Source: Paramacrobiotus metropolitanus | Lineage: Eukaryota > Tardigrada > Eutardigrada > Parachela > Macrobiotidae | Length of the DNA stretch: 64,000 nucleotides | Direction of reading: 5' to 3' | NCBI RefSeq assembly: GCF_019649055.1 | Contig: NW_026570222.1 | Span: 248,001 to 312,000 of the forward strand | Shown here: positions 41,262-52,754 of the stretch, in pieces | How the letters are laid out: each line of letters opens with the position of its first letter | How positions within the stretch are numbered: position 1 is the first letter of the stretch | Notes under the pieces: model-generated | Told to the model about the DNA's origin: nothing | What the model saw: the letters and a program-made list of their open reading frames with translations, nothing else | The model's database searches: none | Program-made: the position numbers and the translations under genes

Positions 41262-41270
41262 TATAAATAA
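41262..41270 (+). promoter_or_regulatory. TATA-like box upstream of DH31 gene
   Basis: TATAAATAA lies 213 bp before the DH31 start codon, leaving room for a leader of about 190 nt. The other two peptide genes of this cluster have comparable boxes. Confidence 0.45.
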
Positions 41271-41482
41271 ACCGCCACCGTCGTTGGCGATTCCCTTTAT
41301 CTTTGTAAACCTTACCCTAAGTCCAATTATACGTCGCTTTCCAAACTATCCTGCAGTTTGTTACCGCTTAGTGCATCATTACCGGTGAAATAGTACTTAT
41401 CTATGCTTCATAATTTTCCCCTAAAATCTCCAGTTTACTTACATTCGTTACCGTCGAGCATCTGTCGTTTCGTTGGACAACA

Positions 41483-43261
41483 ATGCAGATCGCAGCTCCT
41501 ATATTTGTTGGAGCGGCATTCTTGCTATTTACCATCTCTTGCGCGTCTTCGGATAACCTTTTCGATTACCAGTACGCGGTAGTAATAGTTTTGTACTAGG
41601 GGAATGGCTAACTAAATTTACTGCGCTTATTACGGATTTTTGGCAGAACATATGATAAGCGACGCCTGACCTCCGCCGAAAATCTGGATCTTGCCGACAG
41701 TTTACTGCTGCTCCAAAACCTCCTTGCCGAGAACAAGAAAAGCAAAGCAGGTGGACTTTTCGCGTAAGTAGAATGTTCTGCCAAGTATTTTTAAATAATT
41801 TTATCAACGTTGACTTGGCTTCCTTTTATATCTGTCATAAAATGCTTTGTTGGCTTTTCAAGTCGCATAAGAATATTTACATAAGCTAAAAGTACTGAAA
41901 GATATTTTCTCATGGAATTAAAATAACACCAAAGGTACCGGTAGTGGGATATTCTTATGTACGAGTATGTCTGTCCTGGAATCAACAGCGTACGTTGTAC
42001 GCATTTTCCTAAATGTTTTACGCAGCCTTATTTATTATACATAGCAAATGTTTTGAATTCGCCGCGGTCCCGTGAATAAAATTTACACTGTGAAGCTAAT
42101 ATCATTATTTCCAACTGTATTCTAGTGGCGATAACTTCAATACCAAGCGTGCTCCTGATTTTTCACTTTCGCGTTCTGGGCGACTGGATTTGGGATTCGG
42201 TACGTATCGCGCAGGTTGCACATACCTTTTTTTATAAAATATTAGAATTTGGGATTTCACATGGAAACCCGAAACGTGCACGTAAACAAAAGCGAACGAG
42301 TGATCGACAGTATAAGACCACTCGTGCAGTAATAATAACAATTTTGTCATTTTCTAGGATTTATCCTTGTCAAAGAATTATTGTTTAATGTTTATTCACC
42401 TTCTTTTTACTTTATCTGTGATTTGTTGCTAAATTGCTGTTAAACTTTCGTATATTTAGTATAATAATATGCTAAATATGCTAATGTTGCGGCACGGTGA
42501 CGGTATAATGTTATTAAATCGTCGCCGTGCCGCGGCATTAGTAAGCTGGCATTTCCCGGTATTAACATTTTGCTAAAGAATGATCCTTTATGTTTTGCAG
42601 GGCGATCTCACTCTGGATCCCAGATCGCATCGTTCACCAGCGCAAACCAAAATGCGCTTTCGCCAGAAGGTACGGTAGCTATAACACTCTCAGTATAACG
42701 CATTTCCATTAATTATTAATGCCCAAAATGCAGCATTTTAATTAAATCCGCTTTACCTAACGCAACGTGTAGCAGGTACGCAAGTTTAGTACTACTGTAG
42801 TGAATCGTTCCGATCGGCGTGCAATGGCAGACTCACGTAACTACGTAAGAACTGATATTACTTTGTATTATTGTCAACACAATTGCATAAATGAGATCAT
42901 AACTTTATGTGGCTCTGATAACTCTCTGACCGCACAAACATCTACAGTCATTTCATTCGTTATTTTTTTCCTTTGCAATTCTCCAGGTATATTCTCCACG
43001 TATTTCCATGCATATGAATTTTTGGGATCGAGACTATAATTATAATTAAGCAAGCGTACACGAATATCAGATAGACGACGCTTGATTCCTTCATGATTAT
43101 TTATATTATGTATTTGAACTTCAAAAAAGGGCGTAGGAACTGTAGAACCAATCAAATTTGCTAATATTTGATTGATAATTAAGGCAAAAACCGTTCTGGA
43201 TGGGTTGATTTAGATGTTTTTATCTGCATCTTGCGTAGGACCGGGAAGAAAGCGACGCTAA
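41483..43261 (+). CDS. DH31: Diuretic hormone 31 (calcitonin-like DH31) precursor
   Basis: Five exons (41483-41571, 41647-41763, 42126-42199, 42601-42669, 43239-43261) join in phase to about 123 aa. A signal peptide ('MQIAAPIFVGAAFLLFTISC') is followed by a spacer rich in Leu/Glu, the dibasic site 'NFNTKR', and a peptide with the DH31 signature LDLGFGRSHSGSQ. This aligns with the LDxGLxRGxSGxQ of arthropod DH31. The last exon supplies only GPGRKRR and the stop, giving C-terminal Gly amidation and tetrabasic processing and leaving a Pro-amide end, as in DH31. Counting back from that Pro gives exactly 31 residues beginning RLDLGF. The C-terminal third differs strongly from the arthropod AAANxAGGP. 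DH31 acts on calcitonin-type GPCRs in fluid balance and gut/heart motility. Confidence 0.9.
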
Positions 43262-44868
43262 TGCATCACACGAACAACACATGGCGATCCGCCGGTGTTG
43301 CCCTTATCGCTACCACAAGAACCGCCTCCCACGTTACGTTAGCCCAGATATAGGATGCCTTTTTTCATAGATATTGTAGCATTGTAGATGCTTAATCCGA
43401 AGCTTAATGATGCTGATTGCTTAATGAAGATACTTAATGAAGTCCCGAATGCTTTACGTATTCTATGTGTCTCAAGCCTAATGAAGATCATAATTACTGT
43501 CTTGCATACCGTAATTGGTACTGTTCCGCACCACCGATTATAACGCCACAATTATAAGTGCAAGCTGCTTGTGATACTGATACTTTGGCTTTGTATAATG
43601 TTCAACAGTTCATCGTATCTTATTGTTCAAATCAGTTATTATATTATGATTTTGAGATCTATTTTTAGCACAACATTTTTTTGCGTTGCTTTCTCATCCA
43701 TCTGGGGTGACCAATTAAACCGGTCCAGCCATCTGGAACTTGCATGCAAGCCCATTATCAAATGTACCGCGTGTACGTAATGTGCATCGTGGAACAGGTA
43801 TCGTGATATACCCAAAAGAAACCAAACCTGTACATGCAGCATGATCCAAATATCATAATAACAGTTTTGGTTAACGAGTTGAAATTATGCAGAACACATT
43901 TTTGCTATTTCATTCGCTGCAACATGCCGCATTTGGTTTTCCGGCATTTGTTACGCGATCACATTCGGAGAAAAAAGGAAAGCCGAATTTATAAATAGAA
44001 ACAGCAAGGAATTATTATACGTACGAATTATTCCAGGATGTCGCGTCGAAGTAGTTTTGTAGTCAATCAGCGCAAATTTCATCACAAATATGTAATTGCC
44101 GCCATCAAGGAGTGGTGACGGCAATTGTTTGCATATTTTGATTACATATTCAATGTAATACCCTTTCCCTAACAAGAGGCAGTACAAACGTTTTTATGCT
44201 GATAACGTATCGAATGACCAGAATATAAAGGTCATTTGTGACAACTAAGTGCTTACAACAATATTTTTTATGTGAACTAGGTAGACGAGGTTACTGGCAT
44301 GAGCTTTCGTCAGCTGGGCAGCACTATAGCGCCTTTGCAATCGACGCAATGAGTTTAACTCGGTAATTGAGCACTCCCATTAAGGTGGTTTTTGATTAGA
44401 TTCTAACTTAGTACGTAGACAAATTTTTATTTTTGAGATGTCAAGATTTGAATCAAATACGTAGACACACTATATCTGGAAGTTGTTCAGGTAAGCAAAT
44501 GCGCACAACCGGAACACGGGCGTATAATATAAGTGCGTCTAATCAAAAGGATTTTGAATAGAAACAAGCGCCGGGACGAGTGCCGCAGACAAAAAAGATT
44601 AATTTGGCTTGTCTAATCCTTTTGATGTGGCTTCGTCCAGTTCAGTAAATTTTCACGGGAAAAGTTATTGCGCCATTTGCCTGCGCATGCAAACGTACGC
44701 GTTAACAAAAGATTAATCGTTGATGAAACCAATTATCTGACGCATTAGAACACAGTAAAGTGCTCGTTTCTCTTTAAATTCATCTCATCCACTTCGGACG
44801 ACCTCACCTTCCCGGCCGGCACTGTACACATCCTATTTGTAAGTTTTATGGCCAGCAGCAAAGCTTCC
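43262..44868. other. Intergenic within the peptide-gene cluster
   Basis: No exon supported. The region contains imperfect inverted words, notably ATCAAAAGGATT (44542-44553) against AATCCTTTTGAT (44615-44626), shortly upstream of the RFamide-gene promoter. Confidence 0.45.
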
Positions 44869-44877
44869 ATATAAAAA
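44869..44877 (+). promoter_or_regulatory. TATA-like box of the RFamide precursor gene
   Basis: ATATAAAAA precedes a transcribed region that ends at a consensus donor (CAG|GTAAGC) at 45206. Exon 1 would therefore be a roughly 300-nt non-coding leader. Confidence 0.5.
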
Positions 44878-44899
44878 CATCCAATCAAAAATCATACAC

Positions 44900-45206
44900 G
44901 TCCATCTCATTTTCCATGCATTACGCGGATGCTGTCATCTCATCGGGATACATTTCCGCGGGCTGTTCATGCATACTATAATATTCCGGAGGAGTCGAGG
45001 AATCTTCATAACTTCGCAGCAGCAGCAGCAAAGTTTATTGGGTACAACGGACATCAACTGTAGTGACTGCTGGTTTCACTGAGTGTGTGCTGTCGCTTAT
45101 GGACTGCTGTTAGCCTGTTAATTAATTTGGTTTTGATAATTTTATAAGGTCATAACAGCGATATCCGGTCGCGATAATAAATTTGTCCCTACGAACACTA
45201 CTCCAG
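44900..45206 (+). other. Putative non-coding 5' leader exon of the RFamide precursor gene
   Basis: The inferred start is about 25-30 nt after the TATA-like box. The end is fixed by a GTAAGC donor at 45207. The intron runs to the CTATAG acceptor at 45810, ten bases before the coding ATG. The leader contains a CAG-repeat tract (AGCAGCAGCAGC, about 45020). Confidence 0.45.
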
Positions 45207-45819
45207 GTAAGCACAGTACACACATCTTGTATGTACAGAGTACCACTAGTTTTGAGTATGAATTTACCGATGCGTATGCGAACTTCAAAGTGTGAAATCG
45301 ATTACCGGTTTGGCACTATAACTAACCAGGAAGTCACATAATCACAATGGGATTGACCTTTGGTTATGATTAAATGAATGATACCTTAACGGCTTAACCT
45401 GTTCGCACGGCAGATAGAAATAATTTTTTATCAGATTTTTCCGATTGGTGTAAGAAAACAACTGTTGTCTAACTGAAACCTTTGTGAGAACAGCTGCCTT
45501 TTTTACCCAGACTCTCTGTCATGAATTTATTGTACAACTGATTTGTGTACCCTTATCATTTTAGTGATGTGTGGAAATAATAAGCAAAATTTGTTATTCT
45601 TACTTTATTTCAAATCAGCGCACGATATGTCGTTTGTGTAGACTTAGATGGCCTTTAAAACTATATACTTGTTCTGTAGTCGGCAAGCGTAATCCTTGCA
45701 AAGATAATATATTGGTGACAATTTGGGGTCATTAATTTAATCATGTGTTAGCACCATCGTTTATTTTTAAAATCGCATCAAATATCCACGGTATTTACTA
45801 ACATCTATAGGTGGAAGCT

Positions 45820-46164
45820 ATGGCATCCCTTTTTGCTATCGTTGGTATAACGATATTGATGATAAATGTGATCCTGTCGGCTGCGGCATATCCCACTGAT
45901 GCCGCCACCTTCAAGGACGACTGTTTCCTTCTCTGCACCATTTCACCCAATTCTGTAAAATGTTTCCGCTGCAAAAACCGGCTACCTATGCGCTTCGGCA
46001 AACGTGGTGGACTCTGGCTCACGGATAACAAGCCGGGAAGCGGTGCTGTTTTCGCTCCGGAAGGTTACGACATGCAGGCATTTCCGGTTGACGCTCAGGC
46101 AGCATTAGCGCTGTACAGTGACGACGACCCCGGGGTCATGACCAATACCGACCTGGGCAACTAA
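45820..46164 (+). CDS. Cys-rich RFamide-type neuropeptide precursor (novel)
   Basis: A single coding exon of 114 aa. A strong signal peptide (residues about 4-22, 'FAIVGITILMINVILSAAA') is followed by about 37 residues with four cysteines spaced C-x3-C-x8-C-x2-C, then LPMRFGKR. FGKR is a standard amidation and dibasic cleavage site, so the mature product is predicted to be a disulphide-bridged peptide ending MRF-amide. The remaining 55 residues are an acidic, Cys-free C-terminal peptide. The 45811 GTG upstream is not a plausible start. I do not recognise the family: it is not FMRFamide, sulfakinin, myosuppressin, NPF or luqin by sequence. It sits between the DH31 and calcitonin genes. Confidence 0.8.
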   Translation: MASLFAIVGITILMINVILSAAAYPTDAATFKDDCFLLCTISPNSVKCFRCKNRLPMRFGKRGGLWLTDNKPGSGAVFAPEGYDMQAFPVDAQAALALYSDDDPGVMTNTDLGN

Positions 46165-46964
46165 TCCTCCCGGTGATTTGTAATTCTGATAGCTACGTCG
46201 AGTAAGTTATTGTTTTCTGCAGTTCATTACCTAGCTGACTGTTTATCCATTCAAGTGATGTAGTGGATTTATCGTGGAATAAGTTGTCAATATTTGCTGC
46301 ACTTACATTCTCAGGATTTAAGTTTAACAGTTAATAGCAGTTATGTTTATAATCAACAGCTGTGTACTCATGTATAAATCAAAAATTGTTTAATGTAACA
46401 CTCAAAGTGACTGAAAGGAAATTCACCTCCTGATGCGTGAATAGTTGTAATAGATGAAGAATAAGTTATCGCGTGACATAACCATAGTCTACCATGTATA
46501 AAATGTTACGTCTGTAACCGGCATGCGTTTTTGATACATAAAATAAATAAAATACCTATACCAAAAAAATAAAAAAGGCTAGATTTTTTATGCCGGTTTC
46601 GTGTTGGGTAATTACAACGAGAGATGTTGACACACTTCACAGACTCACTGCTGTGTAGCAGAACCTTTGTACATACATGTTCAGAACTTTGCAATGCTTA
46701 CATAAAATAAAATTTATGCAGCTGCAAGCTTTGACAATTAAAATTTTTAATATTTTTTACATAAACCAGCGTTTTGCCATTCAAGTCTGCCAGCGACCAC
46801 GCATTTTTTAACTTAACCAAATAAACGGAAAGATCTCCAGGATCTTTGATTTGATAGTCAGAACCGCAGTTTTTTTGTTTCCATCTGTTACTCCAATTGA
46901 TCCCTATCACACTGTTGAATGAGAGAAGTCTGGACCTGTCGATCTCGTATTTCGCACGTCTTTC

Positions 46965-48459
46965 TCACTTTTTCCCAGGACTAAGATTGCTCTGCACATA
47001 TCTTCTCCGCAGCGCTGCCTGGGCTGCATCCTGCAAAGGTCATACATAATGGTTTCTACTCTGTACTGAGTGATGCTGTACAACTCTCGCAATTAATTAA
47101 GCATTTGGGAAAAAATTAACATGTATAAACGTTAACGAAATAAGTTACTGCGTCACCTCACTTTAGACAGCGGTATTACTTACCCTGTAATCACAGTCCT
47201 GAGAAAGTCCCAGATTGTACTTGCAGTTTCGTTTTCTGGATAAAAAAAGAACACTCAAAGTAAAAATATGCACTTAAACTAGCAGTGGCCTATTAAGGAA
47301 GCAGTCTGTTTGCAAAAAAATTATCAGAAATTGACAAAACCAATAATTACAATAAATACAACCTGTGTATCAATGTACATACGTACATATGATGCAGACA
47401 GTTCTCTTGTACACAGTAGCCAAATGGCGAGAACCAAAAAAGAGAAAATCAAAACGCTTTCTAGGATCCGATAATTACAGAGTGAAAACAAACCAACTGC
47501 TATGTTATTTTTTATTTTTTAGTAATTACAGTCTATCACGTCATCATCTCAAAGATGTATACTTCGTATCTGTAAATTATCAAAAGTTCGTATCATACAA
47601 TCACAGTACTATTGTGGAACGACAACTGAACTTGCAGAAATTTCCCGGTGTTCACCCTGATTTGAGAGGTCAGTAGCTGAGTCTTACGCCTTATTAAGAG
47701 CTACTGTTGTTAAGCATAGTTTAGTTAGACATGATAGCAGCGGCCTAATGCTACCTAGAAAATTTCTAATAAAATTCGGTTGGGAACTTAGGAGTAACAA
47801 CTCATTATGCGCCTCACCGCATTATGCATTTTGTTTTCAGAAAATATTCTTACAAAAAAAATGTAGTGACAGAAACCTATCCAAACCCGCTATTCAAACG
47901 GAAATCAAACCGTATTTATGTAGCGATGTAATACGGTGTCACTAATACCTAACGCTATATACTAATTTTATATGCAATAAGTAGAAATTTCGAGAGTACG
48001 TTCAGGCATAATTTTAGCTAATTGAGCCAAAAATTACAGTATTATACCATAAAATTATCTGGTTCACTTACGATTGTGTGGTGGGATACTTCCGATAGGA
48101 ACTGGACGACAAAGAATCGACAAAGCGCACCTCCAGAGCGGGATAGACGCGGTTATGTGCCGGCGTCTCCAGATTCGTATGTTCGACTTCCGTAGACGTT
48201 GAGGTTGGCCTTTAAAATTACACAACACCATGCAGTAACGGAAAACAAAATTATGGCGTTTCAATTGCAAACTTATAGATAAAGTATATATAATTCAGCT
48301 ATTTGGTTACCACTCTGCGTTAAATAATTATGTTAGTTACGTATTGACGTGTATCGAAACACACCTTGCCGCGATTACGCCCATCAAATAAACCAAAGCA
48401 AATGCATACGCAAAGCACAAAGTGAACATTATAGTCTTGACGGTAGTTGCGATGATCAT
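46965..48459 (-). CDS. Calcitonin precursor (arthropod-type CT)
   Basis: Four exons (48365-48459, 48072-48209, 47184-47235, 46965-47030) join in phase to 116 aa. Exon 1 is a signal peptide ('MIIATTVKTIMFTLCFAYAF...'). Exon 2 is a Ser/Thr/Glu-rich spacer. Exons 3 and 4 encode SKR, then the peptide 'NCKYNLGLSQDCDYRDAAQ...' ending SNLSPGKK and stop. The N-terminal disulphide ring, the GLSxxCDY block and the C-terminal SPG-KK amidation site match the arthropod calcitonins (CxxNxGLSxGCDYxD...NSPG). The mature peptide would be about 33 residues with a Pro-amide C-terminus. These hormones signal through calcitonin-family GPCRs. It is transcribed toward the RFamide gene and lies 5 kb from the structurally related DH31. 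Confidence 0.88.
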
Positions 48460-48643
48460 AATTGCGAGATATTATCCAAACGAATCAATAACAATACGAG
48501 ATATTCTAGCTTTAAGTTTTATAACGCAAAGTGAATTCGCTCTGATTATGAAATACGCGGGAACGTTTGTTGAATGGAGTCTAACCGGCAGCACTGATGT
48601 GAATAAATTTCGTGCATGGAACGCTAGCTCCGTACAATACTTC

Positions 48644-48652
48644 TATATATAC
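48644..48652 (-). promoter_or_regulatory. TATA-like box of the calcitonin gene
   Basis: TATATATAG on the minus strand lies about 185 bp before the calcitonin start codon, consistent with a leader of about 155 nt contiguous with exon 1. Confidence 0.45.
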
Positions 48653-49283
48653 CGGCGCTTACCTACCCGGATATTTAGATCCAATCCCTATTTTTAAACA
48701 AATACAAAAAGGTCAACACAGCACTCACTTCAAGAGAACAGTCAGGAAAAGATTACGTATGCAGTATTTATAGAAAAGGGATTATGCTGGAATTGAACAC
48801 CTTTTCATGTGATATTTGACACAGTGTTTGCACAGCCGAAATTCCCGATAGCTTGTAGGTGGCCGATTTTGGATCTCTTGAAATGCTTAAAGAGTCCTTT
48901 CCTGTTTACCATTATTATTATAAGAAATGATATTGATATACACGTACGTAGTGGACCTACGCGGGATGTAGAGGAGCAAATACAGAATCGTGATGTTTCA
49001 TCCGTTCCTCGTGCGATACCGGAGGGGCGGACACCGGAAACCGTTCACGCTTCAGGGCAAAGTCGCAAGACCTCGACCTCATTCGCATAAGTTTTATTGT
49101 TCTTTTTGTGCGTCAATTTTTATACACGTGTCTACATCACGGGTGCTGCACAAGTGACCTTGTTGCACAATCTGTCAAGTTGTCAACTATGCGAAGAATG
49201 TATTTTTTTAAAAAACAGCAAACGATCTTTGAAAAAGCGTTCATTAAAAAAGTTCACGATCACTGAATCCGAACAGCTTGTAC

Positions 49284-50391
49284 CAGTGATGTCCCGTTTG
49301 CAGTTTTTCATGTCCCGACCGCACTTTCACGACCAAAAACTTTCCCGCACCCGCTCCCGCACCCGAGCGCTCGGACCGCCCCGCAACCCGCTCCGATTCC
49401 CGATTTTCAATGAATCAATAATTTTAATGATTGTTACAAATTTATTACAAAATTTTTGGTGTAAAGTTTCATCGAAAAGTTTAATGGATAGGCATTTTCT
49501 AAAAGACTAGACCTGCATGCTAAATCTTACTTTTACTTTTAAAAAAAAACTGAGCTTGGCTCGTAATTATAAATTTGTCAGAGCGGCATCCGCCCTTTCA
49601 AATTATACAATTGCCGTAAATATATTATCGCCATCAACTATTCGATTTTCTTTCGAAACCGACGTTTGCGTCACAGGAGCTACGTAGCTAGCCGCCGCTT
49701 ATCAAATTTTGATACACGGCTGCTGTACTCGTATTAATCTTATGTTTCGTTAAGTTCCTTAGCTTTTATTAGGCTTTTAAGTTTTCCTATTTTTGTCATT
49801 TATTTCTCAGCTTCTCTTATTTTTCTAAACTTTTCTTAGATTTTTATGCTTCCTTAAGCTGTTATTTTTTTATGAATTCCTTTGTTATTCTTATTATGTT
49901 TTCTTTTGTTTCTTGATTGTTTCGGAAATGTGTGATTTCCGGATGTTAATGGTTTCCAAAGTGAACGTTTCCGAAATAAACGGTTTCCGAAATTGGTTTC
50001 CGAAATGATGGGGTGCCGCTGTATGCCGCGGCCACGGTTACAGATACGGTACTCGAAGCCACCTTGCGAGGAGGAGACTGGAGTTGCTGTATCGCAACTG
50101 GATTCGCTTTGAACCTGAGACCCACCCTAAGACACCAACTTTCGCGCGAAGCGCGAAGCTGATGCACTTTTTGGCTGCGAAAATTGCTAGAAATTCTATA
50201 CAAAATTTTTTTAATTCAAAGAAATCCCGTGTTTTCCCGAGTAGCGGGCGGGCGTACCAATCAGGCTATATTCCCGCCGCACCCGATCCGAGCAGAAAGC
50301 CTCCCGCTACCGCTTCCGAGCCAAAAGCGGGTGCGGGGTGCGGGAATTTCCCGTGATTTACCGAGCCCGTGAAAAAAACGGGACATCATTG
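49284..50391 (-). mobile_element. Non-autonomous hAT-like DNA transposon, copy 2 (inverted)
   Basis: This 1108-bp unit runs from CAGTGATGTCCCG to CGGGACATCATTG and is the reverse complement of 22839-23945 at about 99% identity. It is flanked on both sides by the perfect 8-bp duplication GCTTGTAC (49276-49283 and 50392-50399), the target-site length of hAT transposons. Small differences include an extra GC in the 'CTTCGCGCTTCGCGCG' stretch. Open frames within it (49097-49510, 50084-50356) are shared with copy 1, arise from its low-complexity ends, and encode no transposase. Confidence 0.93.
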
Positions 50392-50626
50392 GCTTGTACT
50401 GAAAATCCAAAAATCACAATTTTTTCGTTTTTAACGTGTTTTAGGTTCTTTTCAGCGTGTCTTTCTTCAGTTTATTTCATAATGGAAACATTTCGCAAGT
50501 AACACAGATCTCACTCATCTTAGTTCTTTCGTTGGTATCATTTTCCAGGATAATACCGAGTCATAGAAAATACGGCAAAAATGTCAAAAACGCAGGAAAA
50601 TCAGAAAAAACTATCAAAAAATAAAT

Positions 50627-51786
50627 TTATGCTCTTTTACTAGAACGCAGCGGAGTATAAGAGTCTGGCATTCCTACACTCTGACTGCCGATGCCGCGCA
50701 CATTGGTCAGCGCGCCAGCATTGGGTATGACGTTCCACTGGAGAAACAGCGTCACATTGGAATTTGCTTTTAGCGCTTTCTGATCGTCAAGAAAGCGGTA
50801 CTCCTGCGAGAATTTCCGCTGGCTGATTTTGGCATTCTCTCCGCGCTTGATTATCCTGTCCCACAGCACAACCTGGTTCTGCGAAGCCGGCTTAGCCGGA
50901 GTGCTGTACTCGGCAATCAGGTAGACAAAGAGCTGTTTGGCGTTCCAATCAAACAAATGGCTCAAGTCCACCTCAATGTCGCCGGTGATGATGGCTTCCT
51001 CCACTTCACCCAGCCCATTGACGTATGCGATGTTCACGCGGCCCGTCAAGTCCCGCACTCGCACATCCGTCGCGTAATTCTTGGCGAATGTTGTTAAAAA
51101 GCAAAGGAATGTCAGGCCTGAAAATAGAACAAAGCACGATCAACCAACAGCCACTTGTCATCAATCACAGCCTAGCACAATAATACACCAGGAACAAATC
51201 CGGTGACTTTTCATCGCTTTTTATTCCACACAGGCAACCACAACAACCTCCAGAGTCCAGACACGTCCTTAATAATTTAATCCCTTTACAACAGGCTGAC
51301 TTTTTAAGCATTAAAAGACTTATGGTTAGGTAATACAACAAAATTAATAAGCCGCTGTTAAAAATGCAAGAACTGGATTTAACAAGTACGGGTAGTCGTT
51401 CAATCGGCACATACTACTGTTAAAATAATAATTCATCTGCTTTCTCTTATATGACATCCCAATTTGAAAGCACAAACTGATTACCACGAAACTGAAGACA
51501 TGCTAACGAAAAATACTTACTGGTGGTAGGACAGAAAATTTGATAAACCCATACTGACACAACGTGAGTTTTGACAAATTTCAAGCACTCATGATTCGTA
51601 AAAAGCTGAAAAGGTTGCTGTTAACTTTTTGGAAGCAAAATCGAGTTTTAAACAGTGAAAGGAAGCGTAGATAAGTTCTTCGCTTTCAAGATAGGCAATC
51701 ACATCAACACCAGAAAATACAGTACCTGCAAGAACGGTGAAGGAGAACGCAACAATCGCGTTTAGTCGGGATAACAAACTGTGCAT
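50627..51786 (-). CDS. SPCS3: Signal peptidase complex subunit 3 (SPC22/23)
   Basis: Two exons (51726-51786, 50627-51117) give 183 aa, close to the 180 aa of the human protein. The N-terminus 'MHSLLSRLNAIVAFSFTVLA' and 'LTFLCFLTTFA' form the single signal-anchor. Conserved blocks follow: 'DLSHLFDWNAKQLFVYLIAE', 'NQVVLWDRII', 'NVTLFLQWNVIPNAG'. SPCS3 is an essential non-catalytic ER-membrane subunit of signal peptidase. A 608-nt intron separates the two exons; frames within it are intronic. The C-terminus 'PLRSSKRA' is basic, and the stop codon lies at 50627-50629. Confidence 0.94.
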
Positions 51787-52754
51787 GATGCTTAGTCACG
51801 AGAAACTCCGGAAGATCCCGTAAAAACTCCTGCGAAAGATACAGGATAATATTCAGACTTTGTTGTTTTCAGCAGCACATAATTATGCAAGTACCAAAGC
51901 GGCTTGCGAAAAACAACAACGAAAAACTGCAGAGATAATGTTCTTTTGCTTACGGCTCTTACCTTCTGACTTCTCGTGGAGCAATACGAAGAAGCAGCTC
52001 GGCTGCACTTCCTTTCACCTCCGCGGTATAATATTCGAATAACGAAAGTGAGAAAAAAATGTTGCTACTTATTTGGATCGAATCAAAACATTTCGAACCG
52101 CACTTGGTAAACTATCAAAATAAAATTTCGAAGACAAAGTTTGGTGTACAAGATAAATAATAATCAAAAAGACCAAGAAAAGGCTTTTTGCGATGTAGGG
52201 TCCCGTACAGTATATACTATGTCTGTACGTGGTCCCAGCGTATTGGCAGACAGAGTGTGGTCGCGCCGAACAGCCTTCTACAAGTGGCCTACACCCTTGC
52301 GGCAACAAAAGTGCTGAAAGGGGTGGTGAAAGAGTGAATGCAAAAATTCTGAAAAAAATAAATTTGTAAAAACAATTATTTTCGCTCATTTTGTCATAAG
52401 TAATGTCCAACAGGCAACAGTAAACATCTGCAACTGTTGAAAATTACTCTGTTAATTATAAATATAAATGCTGTACTGCAGGCCGTTTGTGTGCTCTCGT
52501 CGCATCCAGTTTCCGAAGTTTATCTTTTTCTGAAAATCTGATCGCCAGATGCTTGACGTTGACCACCTGACTTATTTTTAATAGTTAACGTCTTCGCTTA
52601 ATGAGCTTTGTGTCGTGCAAAATTTGAATGGAAGATCGCCAGTGAACATCTGTGTAACCGAAGAGCTGCGCAGTGCGTATCTCCTGGAATGATATTGGTG
52701 TAACGGTGTTATGCGCACTTCTGCGAAGATCAAGTTGAAAACCTGATCCAGAAG

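Noticed and set aside
41529-41807. 92-codon minus-strand frame
   Set aside because: Antisense to DH31 exons 1 and 2; no domain.
45811-45819. Upstream GTG start for the RFamide precursor
   Set aside because: A non-ATG start directly at the splice acceptor is unlikely; the ATG at 45820 begins a normal signal peptide.
49097-49510. 137-codon frame as a transposase candidate
   Set aside because: It starts outside the transposon and runs into its low-complexity end. The shared part also appears in copy 1 and lacks any hAT dimerisation or catalytic motif.
50084-50356. 90-codon frame present in both hAT-like copies
   Set aside because: Pro/Ala/Gly-rich translation of the subterminal GC-rich repeat; identity between copies reflects the recent element, not protein selection.
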